From assembly GCA_002197995.1 (NCBI GenBank), contig NGZR01000003.1, forward strand, positions 6,572,001 to 6,636,000: a stretch of 64,000 nucleotides of DNA. Direction: 5' to 3'. Numbering within the stretch: position 1 is the stretch's first letter; every line of letters begins with the position of its first letter. This DNA is from Gaeumannomyces sp. JS-464 (taxonomy: Eukaryota; Ascomycota; Sordariomycetes; Magnaporthales; Magnaporthaceae). Below the pieces are notes generated by a model, which was not told where the DNA came from, searched no databases, and worked only from the letters and a program-made list of their open reading frames with translations. A program made the position numbers and the translations under genes. Below are positions 46,581 through 57,082 of the stretch, piece by piece.

Positions 46581-48473
46581 ATGATGGCGGACTCCAGGGA
46601 CAGCAACGGATTCCGCTACTACGACGAGCCGCCACTGGACTATGATTCCACCCAAGACACAACACCCCTCCTGGAAATCGAGGTGGACGACACAGTCGCC
46701 GGCGTCTCAGATGCGGAGGACGACGATGGCGAGAGACCCACGGGGATCAAAAAACCATGGCCACACAGCACCACCACCACCACCACCGCAACGCAACGGC
46801 GGCGTTGGTACCAGGTCCGGTCGCCCGCGCGCCGTCGTGGCCACTGTCGCGCTCATGCTCTTCGCCATGACGCTCAGCGCCGTAGTCCTGATCATCCCGC
46901 TGGCGCGCCTGGTCGAGGACGACATCTGCCGCCGGTACTACGGGACGTCGGCGCCTGTTGAGGAGGAGAAGTGCAAGGTTGACGAGGTTCAAATGAGCCT
47001 GGCTTGGCTTGGGGCTGCGCCAGCGTCATTAATGCGATAACTGGTGGGTGTTTTCCAATTTTCCGAGGTGTTCATTTTTCTCCAAAGATGGATGCTAACA
47101 GGCCCTGGCAGAGCTGGTCGTTTCGTTTCCATGGGGTTTGCTTGCGGACCGGTTGGTGTCACCTTTCTCTCTCCGCTGTACCTCTTTTGTGTCTGGGACT
47201 TACTGATAGACTAACCCTCTGCCGACCCCAGCTTTGGACGCAAGCCAATCCTGCGGGCTTCGCTTGTCAGCATCATCATGTCTATCTGCTGGAGCTGCTT
47301 CGTCATCAGCCGGCCGGACCTGATGTCTGTAGAGTTCACCCTCTTCGGCTCCCTGTTTGCCGTGTTTGGCGGGGCGTCGGAACTGCAGTGACGGTTATTC
47401 ACGCCATCATTGCCGACGTGGCGACGGACAAGTCAGTTCCTCCTTGCCGTGCTGCAGCAACATGCCGTGAAAGTGCTAACTATGGGAACCGCCGGTAGAG
47501 CTTCGGCGTTCATGTGGACGTCCATAGGCGCCATCAGCGGCGTGGTCATCGGGCCTGCCCTGGCCGCGCACATGTTGGAGTCTGCTTCCTCCCCGTGGGT
47601 GCCTGTCCGCATAGCCGGCATGGCCACGATTCCAATTATGCTTGCCACCATGATCCTGCCGGAAACGAAGCCCGCTGGAAGCATTACTGAAGCGAGCACC
47701 CCAAGCGACAGCAGCAAAAATGAAGGCTTCTGGAAGGCACTGCGGGCGCAGCTCTCTGAATCCCTATCGGGCCTACGTTCCTCAGTCTCCATGCTGCGCA
47801 GGGCATCCATCCTCTGCGTCATGCCGTCCTTCTTCGTAACGCAGCCCGTGTCGACGGTCCAGGGGGCCACGCTGGGGCAGACGCTCAGCAAGAAATTCGG
47901 CTGGAGGATGGCGCAGCTGGGCTACTTCTTCTCCGCCAGGGCCTGCTCACCATCCTGGTCCTGGCCCTGCTCCCCTGCTGATGAAGTCCCCCAAAGGCGG
48001 CGTCAGCAGGGACCTCCACCTCGCCCGCCTGTCGATGCTCCTCATGCTGCTCGGCAACCTGCTCACCGGCCTCGGGCTCGAGGCCGTCCCGCTGCTGGCC
48101 GCGGGCCAGCTGGCGTCCACGCTCTCGGTCGGCTCCGGCAGCCTGTCGCGGTCGCTGCTCGCGGGCCTGGCCGACGGGCCCGACCAGACCGCCCGTTTGT
48201 ACGCGCTTGCGGGCATGGTCGAGACGGTCGGGTCGCTGGTCGCCGGGCCGAGCCTGCCGTGGCATTTGGCCTTGGCGTGCGCGCGGCGGGGTCTGGATGG
48301 GGATCCCGTTCTGGTTCGTGGCCGTGCTCTGTGCCCTGGCCCTGGCGGCGCTGTTCTGCGTGCGGCGGGACGGGCCTGCCGGAGGTTGTAGCACCGACGA
48401 CCCGGAGCACGCCGGAGGGGCGGATAGGGGCAGCGACACCGAGGATTCGGAAGATACACTTGTAGACATCTAG
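46581..48473 (+). CDS. MFS transporter, frame interrupted
   Basis: A major facilitator superfamily membrane carrier. A hydrophilic acidic N-terminus (TTPLLEIEVDDT) precedes TM1 (VVATVALMLFAMTLSAVVLI). Loop 2-3 has motif A (GLLADRFGRKPIL) across an intron. Several hydrophobic segments follow (SLVSIIMSICWSCFVIS, FTLFGSLFAVFGG, TAVTVIHAIIADVATDK, SIGAISGVVIGPALAAHML), then an intron at about 47429-47498 with GCTAAC. A central loop, TM7-12 (LLTILVLALLPLLMK, MLLMLLGNLLTGLGLEA) and an acidic tail complete it. The reading frame changes at least eight times, nearly always as one lost G or C. The topology resembles fungal drug/H+ antiporter-like carriers with a long external loop after TM1 (DDICRRYYGTSAPVEEEKC). 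The substrate is unknown. Confidence 0.8.
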
Positions 48474-48912
48474 ACTTTGTGGTGGATGGACTTGCATGCC
48501 TATAGAAATCGTATATAACTTTCAGGAGCTGAACCATAATCTGCCGTCTACCCCGACCAATGATCCTCATCCGCAGCGGCCGGGGTTGCAGATATTGCCC
48601 ACCGGCTATGAAGAGACAAAGCCCTTGGCCAAGAAAAAAAAAAACGAAAAAAAAAACAAAAAACGAGGAGTTTGTCATGCGCTGAATATGATTCGCAACT
48701 TGGTCCCAGAGAGCGAGGACTTACATGCGAGCTTCTGGTCGAAGGCTCTGGCAGCAGCAAGACTGTCACGTGCACCCCTGCAGCCTGCCGAACGGGTCGA
48801 CATGCATTAGACAAACATCTGCTATGGAGGCGCCAACACTTCCACTCCCGCACCAACTCCACCACCGCTCTCAACACTCAACGTAGCGAACGGCCCAATT
48901 CCAGGCGAAACG
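48474..48912. other. Intergenic region with A-rich tract
   Basis: About 440 bp. An A-rich tract with interspersed CG (48631-48664) is the only notable feature. It lies between the MFS stop and the F-box-like start. Confidence 0.4.
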
Positions 48913-50524
48913 ATGCCGGCCACGATGGACGATATCCCGGAGGAAATGATCGACCAGATCGTCCTCTTCCTCGTCGAGAGCAGGGACTTCTATGGCTTCA
49001 CGGACAAACACCAACGCATCGGCGCCCTGGCCACCCTCTCGGCCAAGTGGCAGCGGGCGATTGAGCGGCAGACGTTCAAGCACCTGAGGCTGGTGACCCC
49101 GCCCAGAAACAGCGACGACGACGACCTCGACATGCTGGAGCGGGCGGTGCTCTCCAGCCCCCGTCGGCGGTCCTGCCTTCGTTTTCTGCAGATGAAGATC
49201 CTCGTGGTGGACTTCCGGAGACGGCTGCAACTACAAGGAGAAGCACCTCACCCCGAACAAGAGGTTTGGCGACGGCCTGGCGAGGCTGTTCGCTGCCCTG
49301 GCTTCGGCCGAAACCGGAGCCGACGCCGGCGGCCGACCCATGAGCGGCATCGCGCTGCAGATCATACCGCTCCTGCGGCAGCGCAAATGCCGCAGCGAGA
49401 TCATGGTCTGGTCGCGCATCAACCAGCCGCCGCCGCCGCCGCCGCCGCCGCTCCCGGCCGACGCTGCCGGCGACGGCGGCGAGGATCCGCTGCCGCCGGT
49501 GCATCTGCCGACGGTGAGGTGCGTCTCGAGCCTGGTGCTGTTCGTCGGCAACGAGGTGGGCCGCCTGAGCATGCGGACCGCGCTCGACATGGCGAGGTCG
49601 CTGCCGGCGCTGGGCCGGCTCGAGATCCGCGCCACGATGGAGCTGTGGCTCGAGATGGACATGGCCACGCACAGCCAGGACAGGAGAGACCTCGCCAGTG
49701 CCCTCATGGGCGCTGCAGGCTCTTCGCTGCTGAGAGACGTGTCCCTTTTCATCGAGGAGCAGGGCCCGGAGGAGATGAGGCATTTCCGCAGCCAGGTTTT
49801 CCCGGACTTGATGGTCCTGGAGACGCCCGGCAACAACCTCTCCTTGGGACCGCCGGCGGCGGCGATGGCGGAGGCAGCCGAGCTGGCCCCAAAGGTCGAG
49901 CCGCTGGGCGCAGCGCTGCGGACCTGGTCCCACAACCTGGTCTCGCTCGAGCTCTGCGGCCTGTTCGACGCCTCGCTGTTCTGGCCCCAGGAGGGCGAGC
50001 CGTCCCCCGGCACGGCCCCTCCTGGCCCAGCCTCAAGAACCTCAGCGTCAAGCTGGGCTGCAACACGCCGCGCGGCTGGTGGTACTTTGACGAGCTGCTC
50101 GCCTCGGTGTTCCGGGGCCACTACCGCCGCAAGCCGCGCGAGGACGAGCTCCAGCCGCTCTTCGCGGCCTGGTCCCGCGCGCTGGAGCACATGCCGGTGC
50201 TGGAGAACGCGGCCGTCTACTTTGACCTGCTCATGCAGGTCGACGCGGAGCCGGTCAGAGAAGGCATGGAGCGTCTTGAAAAGCGCCCCTGGCTGGTCGC
50301 ATACCAGGCGCCCGGCGCCTCGCCTTGGCCGGCGGGGTGATGGAGTGGGCGCCCAAGCTCAGGACGGAGGAGCTCGAGAGGGCCCGGCTCGTGTTCCAGT
50401 GCGTGTCGTGTCGGGGTGGAGGCCAAAGCAGGAGGCGATGGAGAGGCTGGCTTCGTTGTCGGCGGAGAGGCCGCTTTTGCTGGAAGTAGACATGATGAAT
50501 GACGTCAAAGTCGTCGAGGCCTGA
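48913..50524 (+). CDS. F-box-like protein, frame interrupted
   Basis: The N-terminus has an F-box-like helix set (DIPEEMIDQIVLFLVESRDF, LATLSAKWQRAIERQTFKHL) as in many fungal F-box proteins of SCF ubiquitin ligases. The remainder shows leucine-rich, irregular segments of LRR flavour (SLVLFVGNEVGRLSMRTALD, ALGRLEIRATMELWLEMD, SWPSLKNLSVKLGCN) and a C-terminal W-rich part (GGVMEWAPKLRTEEL). A PPPPPPPP run is at about 49430-49455. The frame must move near 49215, 50020, 50320 and 50410 to reach the stop at 50524. Start ATG 48913 or 48925. This large, fast-evolving family may include pseudogenes, so I cannot say whether the shifts are sequencing errors. Confidence 0.7.
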
Positions 50525-51696
50525 TGCGATATTGGGCTTGACACCCCTATGCCCGAGTCCGAAACAGCGATCCGATAACCGGGTTGGAGGAAAACCAACT
50601 ATTTTGTTCTCCGTCTCCTGGCCTACCGCGCGACAGGGACACAAGAATCAGTGTGATGCAGGGGCAGGCACGGACAGCATGTAATGTCCCCCCCTGCTGT
50701 GGTGTTAGGCTAATTCTTTCCGTGTTGTGTGCCGGTGCAACGCCACAGCAAGATTTGGGGACACCATTCATTCGATAATTCCCGCTGAGCTCCATCTCTT
50801 GGCCACGAACTTGTGTCAACACTGCACAGGGATCATGAGGGTCAGGTTGAACCCGGACTGGTTGCGGAACCTCCCAGATAAGGGGTTAGGCCGGCTGAGA
50901 TATAATACATTGTTTGCAGTCGAAAAGGCAGTATAGCCCGATTTATTGAAACTGACCACGCCCATATTTTCCGAGGTTAAAGGTACTACCTTCCAAATAC
51001 CTACCTACACAGCGGCTTTGAGGAAGGAAGGGTTGGAGCGGAGGTCAGGCCTGGATTCGTCGCTCTCTCGCGATGTTAGGGGGAAAAGTGAAGGAAGGGG
51101 AAGGGGAAGGGACAAGGAATGCTGCTGTGCATGCCAGTTTGTCGGCCTGGTGGCACCTTCGATTGCATGGAACGTTAGACGGAGGGTGCGCATCATGAGG
51201 ACCCGCGAGTGTCGTGATGGAAGTTGCTGGCGGGCACATGGCACCTGCCAGTGTTCCTATGCCTCGACACCGGCGCCGTCTCTAGGTACCTAGGTACCTG
51301 CATTCCCGTTGGGAAATTGTCTTGACGATTCTTCTCCGGGAACGTTTTGATCAGACAGGAATCACCATCCGACTCTACTCGCAGCCCATCGCTTACCTCG
51401 CTCATATTAGCCCTCATCTTTTGCCAGTATCGCACGCACGCTTTTTTATTTTTATTTTTATTTTTATTTTTTATTTTTTTAGCCGCAGAGGTCGATAATA
51501 CTACCAAGGTAATCAGCGCCGCTGCTCGCCCTGGGCGCCACGAGACAGATGGAGTAGGGTCTTTCTGCACCACAAAAAACCTCTTCCGACAAAGACGATC
51601 CCCTTGCAGGGTCACGACGTGTAGTATCGATCACCGTGGGCACTGCTGGCGGCGTGTTAGTTCCCCATCCGAGCTCCAAAAACATATCCACCTGTC
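50525..51696. other. Intergenic region with simple repeat
   Basis: About 1.2 kb. It contains a short (TAGGTACC)n patch at about 51284-51300 and a (TTTTTA)n tract listed separately. No gene was recognised. Confidence 0.4.
51442..51480 (+). repeat. (TTTTTA)n microsatellite
   Basis: About six copies of a TTTTTA unit with slight length variation, upstream of the RING gene. The same unit recurs at 53868-53903. Confidence 0.75.
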
Positions 51697-52845
51697 ATGA
51701 CGGCCAAACAGGGCACGCGGCGCGCATACGCCCTGGGCAGCGAGGCAAGGGCCAATGATGTATGCTAACTAGGATACCATCGCCACCTCGGCGGGAGGTG
51801 TAGGATCCTGCTTGGTTTGATCGGGATTGGCGTGTACTACAAGGTCCGCCTCCGCGACAGCGGAACCGACTCGGCCCCGATGGCGGGACCGGACGCGCGC
51901 GCGAGGAGGCTACGCGAGGTCGTGGAGGTTGTGGAAGACAGACCCAACGACACGGAGTCGGCCGCTGGGAGTGACGATTACAAGTGGTAAGCTTGATGCA
52001 ACCCGACCCCTGGCACGGCGTGGTCCTTGGCGCCTTTTGCTCAAATTAACGGGTCATGTGTCTTTTGTGTTGTGCAGTCCCATCTGCCTCGCACACTTGT
52101 TTGAGGAAGACAGCTCGGCGGAGCAGCAGGGCCCGACCGGCTCGACATCGGCGGCATCCGCAGCAGACTCGGCCGCCCCGCCACCGCCAGCCGTCGGGCC
52201 AATAACAACAGGGCCGCCGAATCACGCGTTTGGCACGGACGGGGCTGGAGCCGGCGCCCCGCCGGCGAGCCCATCCAAGGCGCGCCTAATGTGCAGGCGG
52301 GTGAAGATCAAGATGCAGGCGGGCTTCCGAGTCGTGAGGACGTGGGTGTGCGGACCGCCGCCTCCGCCGCCGCCGCCGCTGCCCAACGCCCGAGACCCGA
52401 TGAGGCTGATGACGTGCGGGCACGAGTTCCACTGGGCGTGCCTGAGGACGTGGTGCGAGGGCCCGCAGGACGAGGGCCAGCACAACGAGTGCCCCGTTTG
52501 CCGCACCATCTACATGGAGGGGCAGCCGGCGCAGCAGCCTAGGGGGCAGCCGCCGTCGTTGCCACTGTTGCCAGTGCTGCAGCAGATTGCTATAGAGCCG
52601 CCGGTGCCGGTCGCTGCGGACACGGACACGGACACGGGCATGGTCGCGGCGATTTCGACGTCGCTGCCGGATCTTGCTGCCCCACCCGACCCCGGAGCCA
52701 GCAGCAAGCACAGCACCCTTCGGACGCGTCTGCCAGTGGTGGCGTTGGTGCTTCTTCCCGCGACGCCCAAGTCTTCTCTCATCAGCAGCCAAGCGGCGCG
52801 GGAGTAGAAATCGAGCTGGACGAGCTGCCTCCGCGCAGCAGCTGA
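51697..52845 (+). CDS. RING-H2 membrane protein (putative E3 ubiquitin ligase)
   Basis: A short N-terminus (MTAKQGTRRAYALGS) is followed by one hydrophobic segment (ILLGLIGIGVYYKVRLR). An intron (51987-52077, GTAAGC...CAG) falls inside the first Cys of the RING. Zinc ligands are CPIC right after the intron, then only about 109 residues later CGHEFHWAC and finally ECPVC. The long first loop is Ala/Pro/Gly-rich with PPPPPPPP. RING-H2 proteins with a nearby TM usually act as E3 ligases at membranes. The frame shifts near 51808 (GGVG to ILLG) and near 52705. The acidic C-terminal end VEIELDELPPRSS, stopping at 52845, looks more natural than the other frame, which stops at 52807. A 13-nt donor/branch/acceptor-like string sits at 51760-51772. 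Confidence 0.72.
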
Positions 52846-54525
52846 CAGGCACAGAGTTCGGACGGGGAGCGAATTGGACGAACAGGTTGCCTCTCGCGAC
52901 GGATGTCGTTGGTTTAGTGAGAAATCATGCACAGCGTTTCGGGCGTTTCTTTGGTTTCATTGGAGCTGTGGGGGTCCTTGCCAAGCACGCAGCGCCGGGC
53001 GATCAGCTCCACCAGGGCCCCTCTCCCCTATCTAGCGAACGCCCCTTTCTGTCTGGCCCTGCAGAAGCGCTGGTGGGAAGGACAATGCATGTGAGGCGGG
53101 CGCTGCGCTCGCGGTCGGGATGGCGCCGATGGCTTGCAGTGTCGCACCGCTGATTGGGTGGCGTGCAGAATCAGCGTTGCGCTGGGCGTGGGGAGCCAGT
53201 GCTTTTTGCCCACCTCCCCTTTTCCCCCCGATGCTACGTGGTGTGCCCCTGTCGACCGAGTCCATCTCGCGCCAGAAATTAGCACGCCCACTTGCATCCG
53301 ACTCTTTCTTTCGAGTGGTATCACCCTGCCCGCGTCGCCAACCATGTGCATAGGCGGACGTAATAAACAGCGTTTTCAATGCAGCCGAGTCTCACCAGCT
53401 GAACCAGCGCTGACCGGACCAGACACAAGACGGGATAGGACAGGGATGGGCGCCAATAATGGCAGGGCTGGGAAAGGAGTGATGAGGATTCGCTACGCGG
53501 GGTCGATGACGCGAAGCGAGTCGACGATGGAGCAGCAGGATGATGAAATCTCACTTCGCAGGCATCATCAGAAAAAGGACCAGGCCGTCTGCACGGCTCG
53601 CCCCGCGGCTCTTTTTCCGCCCGCACAGATCCATGAGCTTTTCGTTTTTTGCCCCAGCCCAAGAGGTCAAAGTCGGCCCGTTCTTGGTATCTCGAGTCGC
53701 ATAGACGGTGAGACAGGGATGGAGATTGGGTCACCAATTCAACGTCAGGTTCAGAACGGGCGTCACAAGAAAAGGAAGGCGAGTCGCGGAAAGGAAAGAA
53801 AACGACCGTCAACAGGACAGCGCCCGCGCAGCAGCGACGGCGGTGAGGGAGGCAGGTCGCAATTGCTTGTTTTTATTTTTATTTTTATTTTTATTTTTAT
53901 TTCCTTTCGACAAACCACAAACCAAAGGGGCTGGCGGCGGTCGAGCCCGAGGACGGCATAGCTCTGGCGTCTTTTCCCACTTGGGTAGGGAGCATGAATA
54001 AAATACAGGATAACGTGCTTCAGGTAATGTGGTCCCAATTAGCGTTGTTAGCCTGCAGGCTTTTATTTGGGCGTCGTACCGAGTCCGGCGGCTCCAAGCC
54101 CGACCCCACACTGCCCGCCTGCAGGTGCCACCAGGCACGACCTTCCCAGCTTCCAGGCCCCCACGCGCTCAGAGGTCCGCGGTCTGTGAGCGGCACTGGC
54201 TGCTCGACGTTACGACGAAATTATGTGCCGGGCGAAAGAAGACGACTGACTGGACTCCAATAAAACCACTTTCAAAAGGCGCTCCATCTTTTTGGCTGTC
54301 TGTCGGCTTGTTCAGCCCGCAGCGGCGCAAACTAACCAAAGCACACACACTCTTCGCTTCGACTTGTTTTTGTTCTTTCTTTTCTCTTTTGTCTTCTCCT
54401 TCCATTCCCTCCCTCCCATCCGTGCGGCAAAAAGAAAACGGCAGACGTTCGAGATCGTTTGCGCGCGCCCAAACAATTGAGACGGGCGTAGGCGCGGGGA
54501 GGACATCGCAAAACAAAGATCCAAG
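52846..54525. other. Intergenic region, no gene seen
   Basis: About 1.7 kb between the RING and Ras-like genes. Short frames only. The last 200 bp are T/C-rich (54360-54420), a likely promoter/leader for the GTPase. It contains a (TTTTTA)n tract. Confidence 0.4.
53868..53903 (+). repeat. (TTTTTA)n microsatellite
   Basis: About six TTTTTA units in the same orientation as the tract 2.4 kb upstream at 51442. Confidence 0.75.
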
Positions 54526-55388
54526 ATGGCGCGACAACGAGAAACCACGTCGGCGTCGAGCCAGCCACCGATACCGATATCCATCACCATCTGCGGCGAC
54601 GGCGGGTGCGGCAAGAGCTCCATCACGCTGCGGCTGGTGCGGTCGCAGTGGACGTCCGAGTACGACCCGACCATCGAGGACAGCTACAGCGTGACGCGCC
54701 GCGTCGACGGCGTCGTCTACCACCTGGCCCTGACCGACACGGCCGGCCAGGAGGAGTACCGCGGCATGTGGGCGTCGTCCAACCTGAGCTCCGACGCCTT
54801 CCTCATGGTCTACGACATCACGTCGCGCGACTCGCTCGACGCCCTGGGTCACTTCAACGACCTGATCGACATGGAGGCCGAGAACCGCCTCGACAACGCC
54901 GCGCGCGCCGCCCGCGCAGGCGTCAGCCCCCACGACTCGGCCGCCTTCTCGCCCGGGGCGGGCTCGGGCGCCAAGACGGTGCCGCCGGTCAAGATCGTGG
55001 CGGGCAACAAGTGCGACCTGCAGGAGAGCAGGCAGGTGCCCGCGCGCAGGGGCTCGAGTGGGCGCGCCGCAACGGCTGCGGCTTCATGGAGACGTCGGCG
55101 CGGCTCGAGGTCAACATCGAGGAGACGTTTGCGCTCATCGTGCGCCGCGTCGTCGAGGCCCGTCGCCTCGCCGAGATGGGCGTGCTCGACCAGGACGGCG
55201 GCATGGACAAGCGCGGCATGACCAAGCCCCTCAGCCCCCTGCCCCGCGACGGGGACGGGGACGGTTCCGAGAAGCCCGGCGGCGGCGGGGCAGACGGGCG
55301 CGGGCCCGGAAATAGGGGGCCGAATATCAGCTCCGCCAAGTTAGGAAGGGGTGGCAAGGGGTTCTGGAGGACCCTGCGATGTTGGTGA
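54526..55388 (+). CDS. Ras-family small GTPase, atypical C-terminus
   Basis: A signalling GTPase. G1 is CGDGGCGKSS with both regulatory glycines present; the effector loop is YDPTIEDSY, G3 DTAGQEEYRGMW, G4 GNKCDL and G5 METSARL. There is no intron, unusual for this family in fungi. An insert of about 35 residues rich in Ala/Ser/Gly lies between helix 3 (LIDMEAENRL) and strand 5 (VKIVAGNKC). The C-terminus has a Gly/Asp/Pro-rich tail ending GFWRTLRCW, so there is one Cys next to the end but no CAAX prenylation box. One base is missing near 55047 (QVPAR to QGLEWARRN). Ras versus a Ras-like offshoot cannot be settled by eye. Confidence 0.85.
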
Positions 55389-56429
55389 ACGGGAGTGTGG
55401 CGAGGATTTCGGGTGGCGGGTGTGTCAAGAGTATGGGGGAGGTTCATGCAGCAACACCAGGTGGATGGCGAGTCAGAGCTGTCTGACCGGCATGAGCTTT
55501 CCGACCCTTGCCATCTCCCCATTTTTTTCTTTCTTCTTGGTCCCGAATGGACGAACGACCATGACGATGATATGAGGCTGGGACGTAGGGACAGGGGACT
55601 AACTGGCGGCGGCAGGGCTTGATTGCAGTTCAGACCAACGACCGTTCCGGTCGTCCTCAAGGTCACGCTCTCATGCTCTATTGTTATTGTTACGAAGGAG
55701 GGAGGGCCTGTTCGCATGGAATTGGTTGGGTATGCGTGGAGCGTTGGAGACGAGGCTTTTTGTTGTTTTATTTTGTTTGTCAGCCATGTGCAAGCATGGC
55801 AGGTGACCCCGAGATATCCCTTTTCTTCTTTTTCTTCTTTTTTCTGGCTTGTATGGATTATCTGCCTGTTCTTATCTTTTTTTTTTCCGCCTGGCGTTTT
55901 GAAACCCCCTCGAGCCAGGATCGGCTGGACTGGCTACGTGTACATCCCTTGGAGGAGGAGGAGCGGAGTGAAGGACATGCACACGCGTTATGCTGTATGT
56001 ATTATCTTGTAATTGTTGTCCTATTCACTCGAGCATGCTTGGCCTTTGCGCTTTTTCTGGGGGTCCTCACTGGTTGAGGGAGTGTCCGGGGTTTATTTTG
56101 ACGGACGATCTGGGGCGTGCAGATCCCGTCTGCGATTGGCTTTGCATAGGGCTGATGGAAGTTAATGGATGTTCTCCGTTCTGTGACCGTCGTTGCCCGC
56201 CCATCCCTCACTGCAGATCAAATGCGTCGTCAGGTAGGTGCAGTAGCGCCCTCTCCCCTGCCCGGACTCACCGGGGCCCTCCCGCCGTTGGCATACTTGC
56301 TGCCAGAACCCGCGGGCAGTTTGTCGTCCGAACCTGCGAGGCTGCAGTGACGTCAGCGCCGTCGACTGGAACAGCAAGGGCCGTTCGTTTATCAAGCCGG
56401 CCAAACCGCATGTCTTCCAACCTCCCACG
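55389..56429. other. 3' flank and intergenic region
   Basis: About 1 kb after the GTPase stop. T-rich patches at 55525-55540 and 55820-55890 are present, with no convincing gene. Short frames on + lack domains. Confidence 0.4.
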
Positions 56430-56665
56430 GCCTACAGGGACTGGTCGAGTGGTTAAGAGCCGGGCTCCCGCTTTGTAATTCCACCCCTGTAGGTCGCGAG
56501 TTCGAGTACGAGTGTTGCGCAGGTATCCTACCGAGGGTGTAATTTCCCTGCCGTCAGGTATCCCGCCGGGGGAGTAAATTTCCTGCGCTTGGAAAGATGA
56601 ATAGGGAGTAAAACCCCGAGGTCTTCGCAATCGGGGTTTTCGTAGCCAGGTCACCTAAAAAATAA
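56430..56665 (+). repeat. SINE-like element: tRNA-related head, tandem repeat, hairpins
   Basis: An A-box-like TGGTCGAGTGGTTAAGAGCC and a B-box-like GGTCGCGAGTTCGAGT spaced as in a tRNA (about 56441-56508). A 9-bp inverted repeat CCTACAGGG/CCCTGTAGG brackets the first part. Two 35-bp direct repeats (56520-56554 and 56555-56589, each starting CAGGTATCC) follow. Next comes a perfect 10-bp hairpin AAAACCCCGA/TCGGGGTTTT (56610-56640), a small CACCT/AGGTG hairpin, and a T homopolymer near 56700. The T stem of the tRNA part does not pair, so this is not a working tRNA. It most resembles a Pol III-derived short interspersed element, 0.4 kb upstream of the Cic1-type gene. Confidence 0.5.
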
Positions 56666-57082
56666 AGGTGCCCTGGTGAGCTTTTGCTGGTGGTTCCTTT
56701 TTTTTTTCTCCTCCCTTTGTTATTAATAGTTCCTTTTCCAAAAGGCAGTCCACTGGTAAAAAGTCGTTTTGGCTGCGAACATCGTCCTTTTGCCCGAAAA
56801 GGGAAAAGCCGATAAACGTCGTCGCCAAGCCTGCTCGAAGTCCCGCTAAATCGGCTCCGACTGCATCCACAATCCATTCTCGGACCTAGGCAGACCCACC
56901 TCCAGCCGCCTGGATAAGCCCCTGGTCGATAACGGCTGACCGCCCACGGCAGAAAAAAAAGTTCCCAGGCACGTCGCTTTCCAGCGCCGACCCCCACTCG
57001 TCGCAGTCTTTGCGCATCGCAACACACGACCACGACCTTTGGTAGACAAAAACCAAGGTTAACCAGACAGCTTTTTAGCACA

